This document shows, piece by piece, positions 36,099 to 46,340 of a DNA stretch of 55,928 bases (positions within the stretch are counted from its first letter, which is position 1; each line of letters opens with the position of its first letter). The position numbers and the translations under genes were made by a program. Source of the stretch: Lysobacterales bacterium. GTDB lineage: Bacteria; Pseudomonadota; Gammaproteobacteria; Xanthomonadales; SZUA-36. The stretch covers positions 1 to 55,928 of the forward strand of contig JABDPF010000079.1 in assembly GCA_013042915.1 (NCBI GenBank), in the 5' to 3' direction. The notes under the pieces were generated by a model. It did no database searches, was not told where the DNA came from, and saw only the letters and a list, made by a program, of their open reading frames with translations.

Positions 36099-38473
36099 GC
36101 ACAGAAATGGAAACAGCCGCCATCGAAACGGTCAGCATCGAGGTCGACGGCGTCGCCCTGGAAGCGCCAAAGGGCGCAATGATCATCGAGGTGACGGACA
36201 AGGCCGGCATCGAGATACCGCGTTTTTGCTATCACCCGAAACTGAGCATTGCCGCCAATTGCCGCATGTGCCTGGTCGACGTCGAGAAGATGCCCAAGCC
36301 GGTGCCTGCCTGCGCCACGCCGGTGATGGACGGAATGAAGGTTTACACCACCTCGCGCCGTGCCATCGACGCGCAGCATGGCGTGATGGAGTTCCTGCTG
36401 ATCAACCACCCGCTGGATTGCCCGATCTGCGACCAGGGCGGTGAGTGCGAGCTGCAGGACCAGGCCATGGGCTACGGGCGTTCGGTGTCGCGCTTCGTCG
36501 AGCGCAAGCGCGTGGTCAAGGACAAGAACGTAGGGCCGCTGATACAGACCGAGATGACACGGTGCATTCACTGCACACGTTGCGTCCGTTTCCTGGACGA
36601 GATCGCCGGCACGAACGAACTGGGCGGTGTCGGGCGTGGCGATCGCCTCGAAATCAGCACCTGCGTCGAGAACAGCATCGATTCCGAGCTGTCGGGCAAC
36701 GTGATCGACCTGTGTCCGGTCGGCGCGCTGACCAACAAGCCGTTCCGCTTCCAGGCGCGCGCCTGGGAACTGATGGCGCGGCCGTCGATCGCGCTGCACG
36801 ACGGGGTGGGCAGTCACCTGTATCACCACACCCGGCGCGGTAAAGTTCTGCGCACGGTTCCCCGTGAAAACAATACGCTGAACGAAACCTGGCTAACCGA
36901 CCGCGACCGCTGGAGCCCGGAGGGCCTGTGCTCGGACGACCGGGTGCTCGAGCCGCAGGTCAAGAAGGACGGCGTCTGGAAAACCGTCTCCTGGGACGAG
37001 GCTGTCGAGACGGTCGTTTCGATTCTCAAGGAGGCCGGTGAGGACGTGGGTATGTTGATGTCGCCGTCTTCCGCAAACGAGGAGTTGTTTCTCGGCCAGG
37101 CACTGATGCGCGGCCTGGGAAGCGGAAATATCGACCACCGCCTGCGCCAGTCCGATTTCTCGGATGACGCGATGTCCCCGGTGGTGCCGCAATTTGAAAT
37201 GCCCGTTGCCGAGCTCGACCGCGTGAACGCCGTCCTGCTGGTCGGCTGCAACCCACGCCACGAGGCCCCTATCGTGGGCCACCGGGTTCGCCAGGCATGG
37301 CGGAACGGGGCTGCCGTCGCGGCCTACAACCCGGTGGACTGGGACTTTCATTTCGATACCGGCCTCGATGCGATCTGCGCACCGCAGGACCAGGTCTCCA
37401 GTCTCGCGGCGCTGGCCGCAGCCGTCGCCAAGCTGAGCGGCAAGGAACCCCCCGAATCCGTGCAGGGCATCGTCAACGAGGCACGACCGGGCGAAGACCA
37501 GGACACGCTGGCCCGACGCCTGGCCGAGGCCGAAAACGCACTCGTCCTGTTCGGTCAGTCCGCACAGGCGCACGGCCAGGCCGCCATGCTGAGAGCGCTT
37601 TCGCGCTTCATTGCCAGCGCCTCTTCCAGCGCCTTCAACGAACTCGCAGCGGGCGGAAATGCTCGCGGCGCATGGCTCTCGGGCGCAGTGCCGCACCGCG
37701 GCCCCGCGGGTTCCGCAGCCACGGCTGGTAAGAACGCGCAGCAGATGCTGGAACAACCCTTGAATGCTTACGTCCTGTGGGGCATCGAGCCGGGCTTCGA
37801 CATCGCCAACCCGGCCCGGGCCGTGCAGGCCCTGCGCTCGGCGGCCAAGGTGGTCGTTGTCGCGTCCCACGCCGCCAGCGGCCTGTACGAGATGGGGGAC
37901 GTGATTCTCCCGCTCGCGCCGCAACCGGAATCCGAGGGCAGCATGATCAACGTCGACGGCGCCGTGCTTTCATGGGCCGCCGCGGCCACGCCACAAGGCC
38001 AGGCGCGATCCGGGTGGAAAATCCTGCGTCGCCTGGGCGGCGAACTCGGACTGGATGACTTCAGGCAGGCGAGCCTGGCTGAGCTGCAATCGGACATGCA
38101 GGTCGCGGTCGCGCAACAACCCATGGAGCCCTCCCGGGTCTCACTGTCGGTCGATTCATCCGCCGGCGGCGGGCTGTACCGTATCGGTGACGTGCCGATA
38201 TACGCCGTGGACGCGCTGTGCCGACGCGCTGAGCCGCTCCAGAAAACGGTCCACGCGGCCAACGACTGGCTCGGCCTCAACGCGGTCGACGCGGAACGCC
38301 TGGGCCTGAATGAGGGTGCGCGAGCGAGCGTCTCGCAGGGCGGTGAAAGTGCAGAATTCGAAGTGCGAATCAGCGAGAGGGTGCCGCAAGGGGGGGCATG
38401 GTTGCGCAGCGCGACCTGCACCACCCGCAAACTCGGCCCCGCTTTTGGCCCCATCGAAGTGGAGGTGGCCTGA
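36095..38473 (+). CDS. nuoG: NADH-quinone oxidoreductase subunit G
   Basis: 75-kDa subunit, 792 residues. The N-terminal ferredoxin-like part holds a [2Fe-2S] site ([16 protein letters not shown]...CATP), a HxxxCxxC-type site near [10 protein letters not shown] and a further [4Fe-4S] site (CIHCTRC...CPVGAL). The C-terminal two thirds is a molybdopterin-oxidoreductase-like domain with no cofactor in complex I; it is looser in sequence, as usual. The stop overlaps the nuoH start (TGATG). Confidence 0.97.
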   Translation: MSTEMETAAIETVSIEVDGVALEAPKGAMIIEVTDKAGIEIPRFCYHPKLSIAANCRMCLVDVEKMPKPVPACATPVMDGMKVYTTSRRAIDAQHGVMEFLLINHPLDCPICDQGGECELQDQAMGYGRSVSRFVERKRVVKDKNVGPLIQTEMTRCIHCTRCVRFLDEIAGTNELGGVGRGDRLEISTCVENSIDSELSGNVIDLCPVGALTNKPFRFQARAWELMARPSIALHDGVGSHLYHHTRRGKVLRTVPRENNTLNETWLTDRDRWSPEGLCSDDRVLEPQVKKDGVWKTVSWDEAVETVVSILKEAGEDVGMLMSPSSANEELFLGQALMRGLGSGNIDHRLRQSDFSDDAMSPVVPQFEMPVAELDRVNAVLLVGCNPRHEAPIVGHRVRQAWRNGAAVAAYNPVDWDFHFDTGLDAICAPQDQVSSLAALAAAVAKLSGKEPPESVQGIVNEARPGEDQDTLARRLAEAENALVLFGQSAQAHGQAAMLRALSRFIASASSSAFNELAAGGNARGAWLSGAVPHRGPAGSAATAGKNAQQMLEQPLNAYVLWGIEPGFDIANPARAVQALRSAAKVVVVASHAASGLYEMGDVILPLAPQPESEGSMINVDGAVLSWAAAATPQGQARSGWKILRRLGGELGLDDFRQASLAELQSDMQVAVAQQPMEPSRVSLSVDSSAGGGLYRIGDVPIYAVDALCRRAEPLQKTVHAANDWLGLNAVDAERLGLNEGARASVSQGGESAEFEVRISERVPQGGAWLRSATCTTRKLGPAFGPIEVEVA

Positions 38474-39510
38474 TGCCCGAGACCTATCTTGACCAGGCGA
38501 TCTACCTGGCCCTTATCCTCGCCAAGATCTTCGCGGTGGTGGTGCCCCTGATTCTCGCCGTCGCGTATTACACCTACGCAGAGCGCAAGGTCATCGGCTA
38601 CATGCAGATCCGGCGCGGTCCCAACCGAATCGGGCCACTGGGCCTGTTCCAACCGTTCGCGGACGTCACCAAGCTGCTGCTGAAGGAAATCATCCTGCCC
38701 GAGAACGCGAACAAGTTCCTGTTCTTGCTTGCGCCCGTGCTGTCGCTGGCCCCGGCCTTTGCCGCCTGGGCCGTGGTGCCGTTCGATGACTGGGCCGTGA
38801 TTGCCAACGTCAATGCGGGCCTGCTGTATATCCTGGCCATGTCGTCGCTGGGTGTGTACGGCCTGATCATCGCCGGTTGGGCCTCCAACTCGCAGTACGC
38901 CTTCCTCGGCGCGCTGCGATCTACCGCTCAAATGGTGTCGTACGAGATCGCGATGGGTTTTGCCCTGGTCGGGGTGTTGATCCTCGCGGGCAGCCTCAAC
39001 CTGGTCGAGATCGTCGAGGCTCAGCAGGGCGGGTTGTTCGACTGGTACTGGCTGCCGCTGCTGCCGCTGTTCGTCATCTACTTTATTTCCGGCGTCGCGG
39101 AGACCAACCGCGCGCCGTTTGACGTGGCGGAGGGTGAATCGGAAATCGTGGCCGGCTTCCACGTCGAATACGCGGGTTCCGGCTTTGCCGTCTTCTTCCT
39201 GGCCGAGTACGCCAACATGATCCTGATTTCCGGCCTGACCGCCTTGCTGTTCTGCGGCGGCTGGTTATCGCCGTTCGAGGGAGTCCCGTTCTTGGGCGAT
39301 ACCTTCCTTGGCGCGGGCAGCATTTTCTGGTTCCTGGCCAAGACCGTGTTCTTCATGTACCTGTTCCTGTGGTGGCGGGCGACGTTCCCGCGCTACCGCT
39401 ACGACCAGATCATGCGGCTGGGCTGGAAAGTGCTGGTGCCGATCACGCTCGTGTGGGTCATGGTTGCCGCGCTGATTTCCGTGTCTGGCATCGTCGTGAG
39501 GGGTAGCTGA
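38473..39510 (+). CDS. nuoH: NADH-quinone oxidoreductase subunit H
   Basis: Membrane subunit at the quinone-entry joint; 345 residues and about eight helices. Conserved cytoplasmic loops include [21 protein letters not shown] near the N-terminus and [20 protein letters not shown], the acidic loop facing the quinone channel. ATG 38473 overlaps the nuoG stop. Confidence 0.97.
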   Translation: MPETYLDQAIYLALILAKIFAVVVPLILAVAYYTYAERKVIGYMQIRRGPNRIGPLGLFQPFADVTKLLLKEIILPENANKFLFLLAPVLSLAPAFAAWAVVPFDDWAVIANVNAGLLYILAMSSLGVYGLIIAGWASNSQYAFLGALRSTAQMVSYEIAMGFALVGVLILAGSLNLVEIVEAQQGGLFDWYWLPLLPLFVIYFISGVAETNRAPFDVAEGESEIVAGFHVEYAGSGFAVFFLAEYANMILISGLTALLFCGGWLSPFEGVPFLGDTFLGAGSIFWFLAKTVFFMYLFLWWRATFPRYRYDQIMRLGWKVLVPITLVWVMVAALISVSGIVVRGS

Positions 39511-39512
39511 AC

Positions 39513-40001
39513 ATGAATGCCGTTAGCCGATACTTCAAGAGCCTGCTTCTGCTCGAACTATGGCAGGGGCTGGGCGTCACCCTGCGCTATTTCTTCCGGC
39601 CGAAGTTCACGATCAACTACCCGGAAGAGAAAACCCCGAAGTCACCCCGATTTCGCGGGCTGCATGCCCTGCGCCGCTACCCTAACGGCGAAGAGCGCTG
39701 CATCGCCTGCAAATTGTGCGAGGCCGTGTGCCCGGCGCTGGCGATCACGATCGATTCGACCCAGCGTGAGGACGGCACCCGCCGCACGACGCGTTACGAC
39801 ATCGACCTCTTCAAGTGCATCTACTGCGGCTTTTGTGAAGAGTCCTGCCCGGTGGACTCCATCGTGTTGACGGACGTTCACGAGTTTCACTTCGAAGAAC
39901 GCGAAGAAAGCGTCGTCAACAAGGCGCAATTGCTGGCGCTGGGCGACCGATACGAGGAACAGATTGCCTCCAACCGCAGACAGGACGCGGCATACCGCTG
40001 A
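39513..40001 (+). CDS. nuoI: NADH-quinone oxidoreductase subunit I
   Basis: Peripheral subunit with clusters N6a and N6b; 162 residues. Two ferredoxin motifs, [16 protein letters not shown] and [16 protein letters not shown], are both complete (CxxCxxCxxxCP). Begins two bases after nuoH. Confidence 0.98.
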   Translation: MNAVSRYFKSLLLLELWQGLGVTLRYFFRPKFTINYPEEKTPKSPRFRGLHALRRYPNGEERCIACKLCEAVCPALAITIDSTQREDGTRRTTRYDIDLFKCIYCGFCEESCPVDSIVLTDVHEFHFEEREESVVNKAQLLALGDRYEEQIASNRRQDAAYR

Positions 40002-40015
40002 TGGGAGCCTGAACG

Positions 40016-40630
40016 ATGCCGATTTATGAAATAGTCTTCTATACCTTCTCCCTGGTCATGCTCGCATCGGCGGTAGCCGTGATATCGGTTCGCAACCCCG
40101 TATACGCGGCGCTCTTCCTGGTGTTGACCTTCTTTAGTGCTTCCGCCATCTGGATGCTGCTGGAGGTCGAATTCCTCGCGATCATCCTGATCCTGGTCTA
40201 CGTGGGTGCGGTGATGGTGTTGTTCCTGTTCGTTGTGATGATGCTGGACATCAACGTCGAGCCATTGCGCGAGGGCTTCATCCGCTACCTGCCCGTGGGT
40301 CTCGTTGTGGCGGGGCTGATGGCGGCGGAATTCCTGCTGGTGATCTGGACCAAGAGCCGCTTCGGACCCGAAGCGTTCCCGTCGCCCCCTCCGCATCCCG
40401 AGGGCTACAGCAACACGCAGGCCGTGGGCGAGGTGCTCTACACCAATTACCTGCTGCCGTTCGAGGTGGCGGGCATCATCCTGCTGGTGGCGATCATTGC
40501 CGCCGTCACGCTCACGCTGCGGCACCGCAGCGGTGCGCACCGGCAGAACCCGTCCAGGCAGGTCCAGGTGCAGCGTGATGAGCGCGTGCGGCTGGTCAAG
40601 ATGAAACCCGAACCCAGGCAGGAGGGCTGA
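40016..40630 (+). CDS. nuoJ: NADH-quinone oxidoreductase subunit J
   Basis: Membrane subunit, 204 residues with five helices; conserved [13 protein letters not shown] and the [18 protein letters not shown] helix with its pi-bulge glycine are present. The last 35 residues form a basic tail with repeated Arg/Gln, longer than a minimal NuoJ. Confidence 0.96.
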   Translation: MPIYEIVFYTFSLVMLASAVAVISVRNPVYAALFLVLTFFSASAIWMLLEVEFLAIILILVYVGAVMVLFLFVVMMLDINVEPLREGFIRYLPVGLVVAGLMAAEFLLVIWTKSRFGPEAFPSPPPHPEGYSNTQAVGEVLYTNYLLPFEVAGIILLVAIIAAVTLTLRHRSGAHRQNPSRQVQVQRDERVRLVKMKPEPRQEG

Positions 40631-40635
40631 ACGAC

Positions 40636-40941
40636 ATGCTGACACTCGCACATTTCCTGACCCTGGGCGCCCTGTTGTTCTGCCTCAGTGCCGCGGGCAT
40701 CTTCCTGAATCGCAAGAACGTGATCATCCTGTTGATGTGCATCGAGCTGATGCTGCTCGCGGTGAACATGAATTTCGTGGCTTTCTCTCGTTTCCTCGGA
40801 AACCTCGACGGCCAGGTGTTCGTCTTTTTCATTCTGACCGTCGCCGCGGCCGAAGCGGCGATTGGCCTCGCGATACTGGTGGTGGTGTTCCGCAACCGCC
40901 AGACCATCAACGTGGCCGAACTCGACGACCTCAAGGGTTGA
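40636..40941 (+). CDS. nuoK: NADH-quinone oxidoreductase subunit K
   Basis: Small membrane subunit of 101 residues with three helices. It contains the two buried glutamates of the proton path (in [12 protein letters not shown] and [12 protein letters not shown]). Five bases after nuoJ. Confidence 0.97.
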   Translation: MLTLAHFLTLGALLFCLSAAGIFLNRKNVIILLMCIELMLLAVNMNFVAFSRFLGNLDGQVFVFFILTVAAAEAAIGLAILVVVFRNRQTINVAELDDLKG

Positions 40942-40948
40942 CGCTGAC

Positions 40949-42940
40949 ATGTCCCTCAAAACCATTCTGATATTGATTCCTTTGCTTCCCTTGCTGGCAG
41001 CTGCCGTTGCGGGGCTGTTGCGCAACCAGGTCGGGCGAGCCGGGTCGCACTGGGTGACCATCCTCGGTGTGGCCATTTCGTTCGCACTGTCGGTCTACGT
41101 GCTCTATTTGCAGATGTACCAAGGGCTGGGCACGCAGAACATCAGTGTTTACACGTGGATGGTAGCCGACGGAATCAAATTCGAAATCGGATTCCTGATA
41201 GACCACCTGTCCTCCCTGATGATGGTCGTGGTGTCGTTCATTTCCTTCATGGTCCACATCTACACCATCGGCTACATGGCGGACGATCCGGGTTACCAGC
41301 GTTTCTTCAGCTACATCGCGCTGTTCACTTTCTCGATGCTGATGCTAGTGATGTCCAACAACTTCCTGCAGCTGTTTTTCGGCTGGGAGGCGGTGGGCCT
41401 CGTTTCCTATCTCCTGATCGGTTTCTGGTTCGATCGCGAGTCGGCGGTTTACGCCGGTCTCAAGGCGTTCCTGGTCAACCGCGTGGGCGACTTCGGCTTC
41501 CTGCTCGGCATCGCTGCCGTGCTGTACTGCTTCGGCAGCATGGATTACTTCGAAGTATTCGCCGCAGCGCCCGGTATCGAGGGTCAGAGCGTGAGCATCA
41601 TTCCCGGCGTGGAATGGCAATGGATCACCGTGATCTGCATCTGCCTGTTCATCGGCGCCATGGGCAAATCGGCGCAGGCGCCGCTGCACGTGTGGCTGCC
41701 TGATTCAATGGAAGGCCCGACCCCGATTTCCGCATTGATCCATGCGGCCACGATGGTGACCGCCGGTATCTTCATGGTGGCGCGCATGTCGCCGCTTTTC
41801 GAACTCAGCGAAGCCGCGCTCAGCTTCGTCATGTTGATCGGTGCGCTGACCGCCTTCTTCATGGGCCTGGTCGGCATTGTCCAAAACGACATCAAGCGGG
41901 TAATCGCGTATTCCACCCTGTCGCAACTGGGCTACATGACCGTCGCGCTGGGCGTGTCCGCGTACTCAGCGGCGATCTTTCACCTCGGCACGCACGCCTT
42001 CTTCAAGGCGCTTTTATTCCTGGGCGCCGGTTCGGTGATTATCGCGCTGCATCATCAGCAGGACATGCGCTACATGGGCGGGCTGCGCAAGCAGATGCCG
42101 ATTACCTGGATTACTGCGTGGGTAGGCACCCTGGCCTTGATCGGTTTCCCGTTCTTTGCCGGTTTCTATTCCAAGGACGCGATCATCGAGGCGGTACATG
42201 CTTCGTCTCGCTGGGGCGCCGGCGTGGCTTACTGGGCGGTCCTGCTGGGTGTGATCGTGACCTCGTTCTACAGCTTCAGACTGCTGTACCTGACCTTCCA
42301 CGGCAAGCCGCGTTACACGGTGGACGTCGGGGCAGGGCACCATCCGCCGGACGGTGTCCTCCAGCACGCGCCGAAGGAATCGCCACTGGTCGTGACCGTG
42401 CCGCTGATCCTGTTGGCCATCCCGTCGATTGTCATCGGTTACCTGACCATCGACCCCGTGTTGTTCACCGGGTGGTTGAGTGACTCGATCACGGTGCTGC
42501 CGCAGAACGATGTGCTGGCCGCGGTCGGTGAACATTTCCACGGCCCCACGGCAATGGCCCAGCACGCCTTACAGACCGCACCGTTCTGGCTGATGCTGGG
42601 CGGCTTCGTACTGGCCACCCTGGTCTACATGGTGCGGCCGGCCCTGGCGGGCACGCTGGCGCAGCGATTCCCGCGCCTGCACGCACTGCTGGAAAACAAA
42701 TTCTACGTGGACGAGCTGTACCAGAAACTGTTTATCGGTAACACGCTGCGCATCGGCAACGGGCTGTGGAAGAAGGCCGATGCCGGCCTGATCGACGGCT
42801 GGTTGGTCAATGGTTCGGCCAAGCTGGTGGGCAGCCTGTCGGCGCGCGTACGAACCTGGCAAAGCGGATTCCTGTTCCAGTATGCCTTCGCGATGATCAT
42901 CGGCCTGATTGGCATCCTGGCCATCTGGGTCATGCTGTAA
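40949..42940 (+). CDS. nuoL: NADH-quinone oxidoreductase subunit L
   Basis: Distal antiporter-like proton pump of complex I; 663 residues. The core has GWEAVGLVSYLLIGFW, the Lys-bearing GKSAQAPLHVWLPDSMEGPTPISALIHAATM spanned in that order, and the C-terminal horizontal helix plus final transmembrane anchor (residues about 520-663). Start ATG 40949, seven bases after nuoK. Confidence 0.97.
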   Translation: MSLKTILILIPLLPLLAAAVAGLLRNQVGRAGSHWVTILGVAISFALSVYVLYLQMYQGLGTQNISVYTWMVADGIKFEIGFLIDHLSSLMMVVVSFISFMVHIYTIGYMADDPGYQRFFSYIALFTFSMLMLVMSNNFLQLFFGWEAVGLVSYLLIGFWFDRESAVYAGLKAFLVNRVGDFGFLLGIAAVLYCFGSMDYFEVFAAAPGIEGQSVSIIPGVEWQWITVICICLFIGAMGKSAQAPLHVWLPDSMEGPTPISALIHAATMVTAGIFMVARMSPLFELSEAALSFVMLIGALTAFFMGLVGIVQNDIKRVIAYSTLSQLGYMTVALGVSAYSAAIFHLGTHAFFKALLFLGAGSVIIALHHQQDMRYMGGLRKQMPITWITAWVGTLALIGFPFFAGFYSKDAIIEAVHASSRWGAGVAYWAVLLGVIVTSFYSFRLLYLTFHGKPRYTVDVGAGHHPPDGVLQHAPKESPLVVTVPLILLAIPSIVIGYLTIDPVLFTGWLSDSITVLPQNDVLAAVGEHFHGPTAMAQHALQTAPFWLMLGGFVLATLVYMVRPALAGTLAQRFPRLHALLENKFYVDELYQKLFIGNTLRIGNGLWKKADAGLIDGWLVNGSAKLVGSLSARVRTWQSGFLFQYAFAMIIGLIGILAIWVML

Positions 42941-42961
42941 GCAGAGGGGCGAAAAATAACC

Positions 42962-44494
42962 ATGACATCCAACTGGCCCATCCTCAGTACCCTGATCTGG
43001 CTGCCGATCTTCGGCGCCGTGGTCGTCCTTGCCGCCGGTGAACACCGCGCCGCGCTGTCGCGCGTGCTCGCCCTGATCGTCGCCGGGTTGACGTTCCTGC
43101 TGAGCATTTCGTTGTTTACCGGTTTCGACACGTCGACCGCGGCCATGCAATTCAGTGAACTCAAGCCCTGGATCGAGACCTTCCACATCAACTACGCGCT
43201 CGGTGTGGACGGCTTCTCGGTGCCGCTGATCCTGCTGACCACGTTTTTCGGCGTGCTGGTGGTGATCGCCGGCTGGGAAGTCATTACCGATAAGGTCCAT
43301 CAGTACATGGCCTGCTTCCTGTTGATGGAAGGCCTGATGGTGGGCGTCTTCGCCGCGCTGGATGCAATGCTGTTCTACGCGTTTTTCGAGGCGATGCTGA
43401 TTCCGATGTTCCTGGTGATCGGTATCTGGGGCGGGCCGAACAAGGTCTATGCAACGATCAAGTTCTTTCTCTATACCTTCCTCGGGTCGGTCTTCATGCT
43501 GATCAGCCTGATCTACCTGTACCTGCAGTCAGGCACCTGGTCGATCCTGGAGTGGCACCAGTTCCCGCTGGCGCTGAACGTTCAGAAGTGGCTGTTCCTG
43601 GGTTTCCTGGCGGCTTTTTCGGTGAAAATACCAATGTGGCCGGTACACACCTGGTTGCCGGACGCGCACGTCGAGGCGCCGACCGGAGGCTCGGTGATCC
43701 TGGCGGCCATCATGCTGAAGATCGGCGGATACGGTTTCATCCGGTTCAGCCTGCCGGTCACCCCCGACGCCGCGGCGGCGCTCGATTGGCTCATCATCGC
43801 TTTGTCGCTGATCGCCGTCGTTTATATCGGTTTCGTGGCGCTCGTGCAGGAGGATATGAAGAAGCTGATCGCGTATTCCTCGATCTCGCACATGGGCTTC
43901 GTCACGCTCGGCATGTTCATCGCCTTTGGCGTTTTCCAGAACACCGACAGCGGGCGCGGCGCCGCGCTCGGCGTCGAGGGCGCGATGGTACAGATGATCT
44001 CCCATGGCTTTATCTCCGGTGCACTGTTCCTGTGCGTTGGGGTGCTGTACGACCGGGTGCACAGCCGCATGATCAAGGACTACGGCGGCGTGGCCCACAA
44101 AATGCCCTGGTTCGCGGCGCTGGCGGTTCTGTTTTTCATGGCCAACTCCGGCTTGCCCGGCACCAGCGGATTCGTCGGAGAATTCATGGTGATACTGGCA
44201 GCGTTCCAGGCAAACTTCTGGTATGCCTTCCTGGCGGCCCTGACGCTCATCCTTGGTGCGGCCTACAGCCTGTGGCTGGTCAAGCGGGTGATTTTCGGCA
44301 AAGTCGCCAACAACGATGTCGCGATGCTCGAGGACATCAACGCCCGCGAGGCGCTGGTGCTGGGTGTGCTCGCCGTTGCGGTGCTGCTGGTCGGCCTGTG
44401 GCCGGCGCCACTGGTGGACCTGATGCACGCGTCCGTCGATTCGTTGCTGCAGCATATTCAGCAACCGAAGACCGTCCTGCTGGGGGGGCAATGA
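42962..44494 (+). CDS. nuoM: NADH-quinone oxidoreductase subunit M
   Basis: Antiporter-like proton-pumping subunit; 510 residues, about 14 helices. LGVDGFSVPLILLTTF, the catalytic Glu helix (FFEAMLIPMFLVIGIWGG) and KIPMWPVHTWLPDAHVEAP with the pump Lys/His are intact. The stop is one base before nuoN. Confidence 0.97.
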   Translation: MTSNWPILSTLIWLPIFGAVVVLAAGEHRAALSRVLALIVAGLTFLLSISLFTGFDTSTAAMQFSELKPWIETFHINYALGVDGFSVPLILLTTFFGVLVVIAGWEVITDKVHQYMACFLLMEGLMVGVFAALDAMLFYAFFEAMLIPMFLVIGIWGGPNKVYATIKFFLYTFLGSVFMLISLIYLYLQSGTWSILEWHQFPLALNVQKWLFLGFLAAFSVKIPMWPVHTWLPDAHVEAPTGGSVILAAIMLKIGGYGFIRFSLPVTPDAAAALDWLIIALSLIAVVYIGFVALVQEDMKKLIAYSSISHMGFVTLGMFIAFGVFQNTDSGRGAALGVEGAMVQMISHGFISGALFLCVGVLYDRVHSRMIKDYGGVAHKMPWFAALAVLFFMANSGLPGTSGFVGEFMVILAAFQANFWYAFLAALTLILGAAYSLWLVKRVIFGKVANNDVAMLEDINAREALVLGVLAVAVLLVGLWPAPLVDLMHASVDSLLQHIQQPKTVLLGGQ

Positions 44495-44495
44495 T

Positions 44496-45941
44496 ATGAC
44501 TCGCATGGATTTCTTACTCATCGCCCCCGAACTGTGGGTCGTCACCATGACCTGCGTGATTCTTTTCGTGGACCTGTTCCTGAAAGAGGAGCGCCGCGCC
44601 ATCGTTTACCTGCTCGCCATGGTGACGTTGGTTTTCGCGGCAATCATCACGCTTCGTTTTGACTACGGCGGCGACCCGACGGCGTCGGCATTCGCTTTCA
44701 ACGGGTCTTTCGTGCGCGACCAAATGGGCGACATGCTGAAGTTGTTCAGCTACTTCGTGCTGGCCATGGTGTTTATTTACGCCAAGTTTTTCCTGCGCCA
44801 GTCGCGCATGTTCCGTGCGGATTTTTACACGCTGTCGCTGGAAGCGTTGCTCGGCATCATGCTGCTGATCTCCGCCAACAACCTCGTGATGGTGTACCTC
44901 GGACTGGAACTGCTGGCATTGGCCTCGTACACGCTGGTGGCCTATGACCGCGACTCCGCCAAGGGTTCCGAGGCGGCGATGAAATATTTCGTGCTGGGGT
45001 CGATGGCATCCGGCATCCTGCTTTACGGCATGTCGATGATTTACGGCGCCACCGGCACGCTGGACCTCGTCGCGATTTCCGAGGCGGTCAGGGTTAGCGG
45101 CAGCGACGACATCATGCTGGTGTTCGGCCTGGTGTTCCTGGTCGTGGGCCTGGCGTTCAAATTCGGCGCGGTGCCGTTTCACATGTGGGTTCCGGATGTC
45201 TACGAGGGTGCTCCGGTATCGACCACCCTGTTCATCTCCTCGGTGCCCAAGATGGCCGCATTTGCGATGGCGTTTCGGCTGCTGCAGACCGGCCTGGGCG
45301 ACCTGCAGAGCGATTGGATGCAGATGCTCAGCCTGTTGGCCGTGCTGTCGATCGTGTTCGGCAATCTCGCGGCGATCGCTCAGACCAACATCAAGCGGAT
45401 GCTGGCCTATTCGACCATCGGCCACATGGGTTTCGTGTTGATGGGCCTGCTGCCCGGCACGGCTGAGAGCTACGGCGCGGGTATGTTCTACGTGATCGTC
45501 TACGCGCTGATGTCCGCGGCGGCGTTCGGCATGGTGATCATGCTGTCCGCGCGTGGCGTGGAGGCCGAAAATCTCGACGATTTCAAGGGACTCAATCGAC
45601 GAAATTCCTGGTACGCCGCCATCATGGCCATGGTGATGTTCTCCATGGCGGGGGTGCCGGTTTTCGTCGGCTTCTTCGCCAAGTGGTTAGTGATCCAGGC
45701 GGCTCTGAATGCCGGTCTCGTATGGCTGGCCATCATTGCCGTGGTCTTCTCCGTGATCGGGGCGTTCTACTACATCCGCGTGGTGAAACTGATGTATTTC
45801 GACGAGCCGATCACGGAAGCACCGATCGATGCGCCGGTGGATTTCCGTGCGGCCATTTCGCTCAATGGCGTGATCATGCTCGGGCTGGGTATTTTTTCCG
45901 GTTCGCTGATCCAGATCTGCATGAGTTCGTTCGGCGCCTGA
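44496..45941 (+). CDS. nuoN: NADH-quinone oxidoreductase subunit N
   Basis: Third antiporter-like subunit; 481 residues, about 14 helices. GLELLALASYTLVAYDRDS and KFGAVPFHMWVPDVYEGAP, with conserved pump residues, are present. A G-run just before ATG 44496 serves as ribosome site; ATG 44505 is also possible. Last gene of the operon. Confidence 0.97.
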   Translation: MTRMDFLLIAPELWVVTMTCVILFVDLFLKEERRAIVYLLAMVTLVFAAIITLRFDYGGDPTASAFAFNGSFVRDQMGDMLKLFSYFVLAMVFIYAKFFLRQSRMFRADFYTLSLEALLGIMLLISANNLVMVYLGLELLALASYTLVAYDRDSAKGSEAAMKYFVLGSMASGILLYGMSMIYGATGTLDLVAISEAVRVSGSDDIMLVFGLVFLVVGLAFKFGAVPFHMWVPDVYEGAPVSTTLFISSVPKMAAFAMAFRLLQTGLGDLQSDWMQMLSLLAVLSIVFGNLAAIAQTNIKRMLAYSTIGHMGFVLMGLLPGTAESYGAGMFYVIVYALMSAAAFGMVIMLSARGVEAENLDDFKGLNRRNSWYAAIMAMVMFSMAGVPVFVGFFAKWLVIQAALNAGLVWLAIIAVVFSVIGAFYYIRVVKLMYFDEPITEAPIDAPVDFRAAISLNGVIMLGLGIFSGSLIQICMSSFGA

Positions 45942-45983
45942 CGGCGCTGGAAAGCGACAGAATAAGCGAAAGCCTGGGGACCG

Positions 45984-46025
45984 GAGTCGAAATTCCGGGG
46001 AAATTCGACTCTCGCCCCGATTTTA
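45984..46025 (+). terminator. Probable terminator of the nuo operon
   Basis: Perfect 8-bp stem GAGTCGAA (45984-45991) / TTCGACTC (46004-46011), flanked by an outer GGGG/CCCC pairing and followed by GATTTTAAA. The U-tract is short, so termination may be partial. Confidence 0.5.
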
Positions 46026-46039
46026 AACGCTGCCGGCTC

Positions 46040-46068
46040 TTGAAAAGGGTGGTCAGAATCTTTAGACT
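46040..46068 (+). promoter_or_regulatory. Promoter of tRNA-fMet/rimP-nusA operon
   Basis: TTGAAA (46040-46045, 5/6) and TAGACT (46063-46068, 4/6) with a 17-base spacer. The start near 46075 lies eight bases before the tRNA, as expected for a tRNA promoter. Confidence 0.6.
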
Positions 46069-46082
46069 TCCGTTCTTGCTGA

Positions 46083-46159
46083 TGCGGGGTGGAGCAGTCT
46101 GGCAGCTCGTCGGGCTCATAACCCGAAGGTCGCAGGTTCGAATCCTGCCCCCGCTACCA
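46083..46159 (+). tRNA. metY: Initiator tRNA-Met (fMet, anticodon CAT)
   Basis: 77-base initiator tRNA with CCA encoded. The three G-C pairs at the base of the anticodon stem (GGG-CTCATAA-CCC) and the mismatch at position 1:72 identify an initiator. The mismatch is T1 (46083) against T72 (46155), not the usual C1-A72. The D-arm GAGCAGTCTGGCAGCTC and T-arm GCAGG-TTCGAAT-CCTGC are regular. Placement before rimP-nusA-infB matches metY of E. coli. Confidence 0.96.
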
Positions 46160-46170
46160 AGGTTTTGTAG

Positions 46171-46199
46171 TTAAGGCCCCGGCAGGGGCCTTAATTTGT
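46171..46199 (+). terminator. Hairpin/terminator after tRNA-fMet
   Basis: Stem TTAAGGCCCC / GGGGCCTTAA (46171-46180 with 46185-46194) with a four-base loop, followed by TTTGTT. It is strong in the stem and weak in the U-tract, so some transcription into rimP-nusA is likely. Confidence 0.7.
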
Positions 46200-46257
46200 T
46201 CTGGGGGGCCAGCGAGCCCTTTTTTTACGCCCGTAATTCATGACGAAGAATGCGGTC

Positions 46258-46319
46258 AGAGTGAAAATTCCGTTTTTTTGAGGCAGGTTCCTGCAGAATT
46301 TTTTCGAAATTTTTACTCT
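46258..46319 (+). promoter_or_regulatory. Nested hairpin in the rimP leader (possible attenuator)
   Basis: An outer 15-bp arm, AGAGTGAAAATTCCG (46258-46272) with CGAAATTTTTACTCT (46305-46319), pairs with one mismatch and one G-U. Inside it GCAGG (46283-46287) and CCTGC (46290-46294) form a second hairpin followed by AGAATTTTTT, which has terminator form. Outer and inner structures could be alternative states controlling entry into rimP-nusA, an operon known in E. coli to be autoregulated by NusA. Confidence 0.55.
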
Positions 46320-46340
46320 GGTCGGGAGACGGAGACTGAA

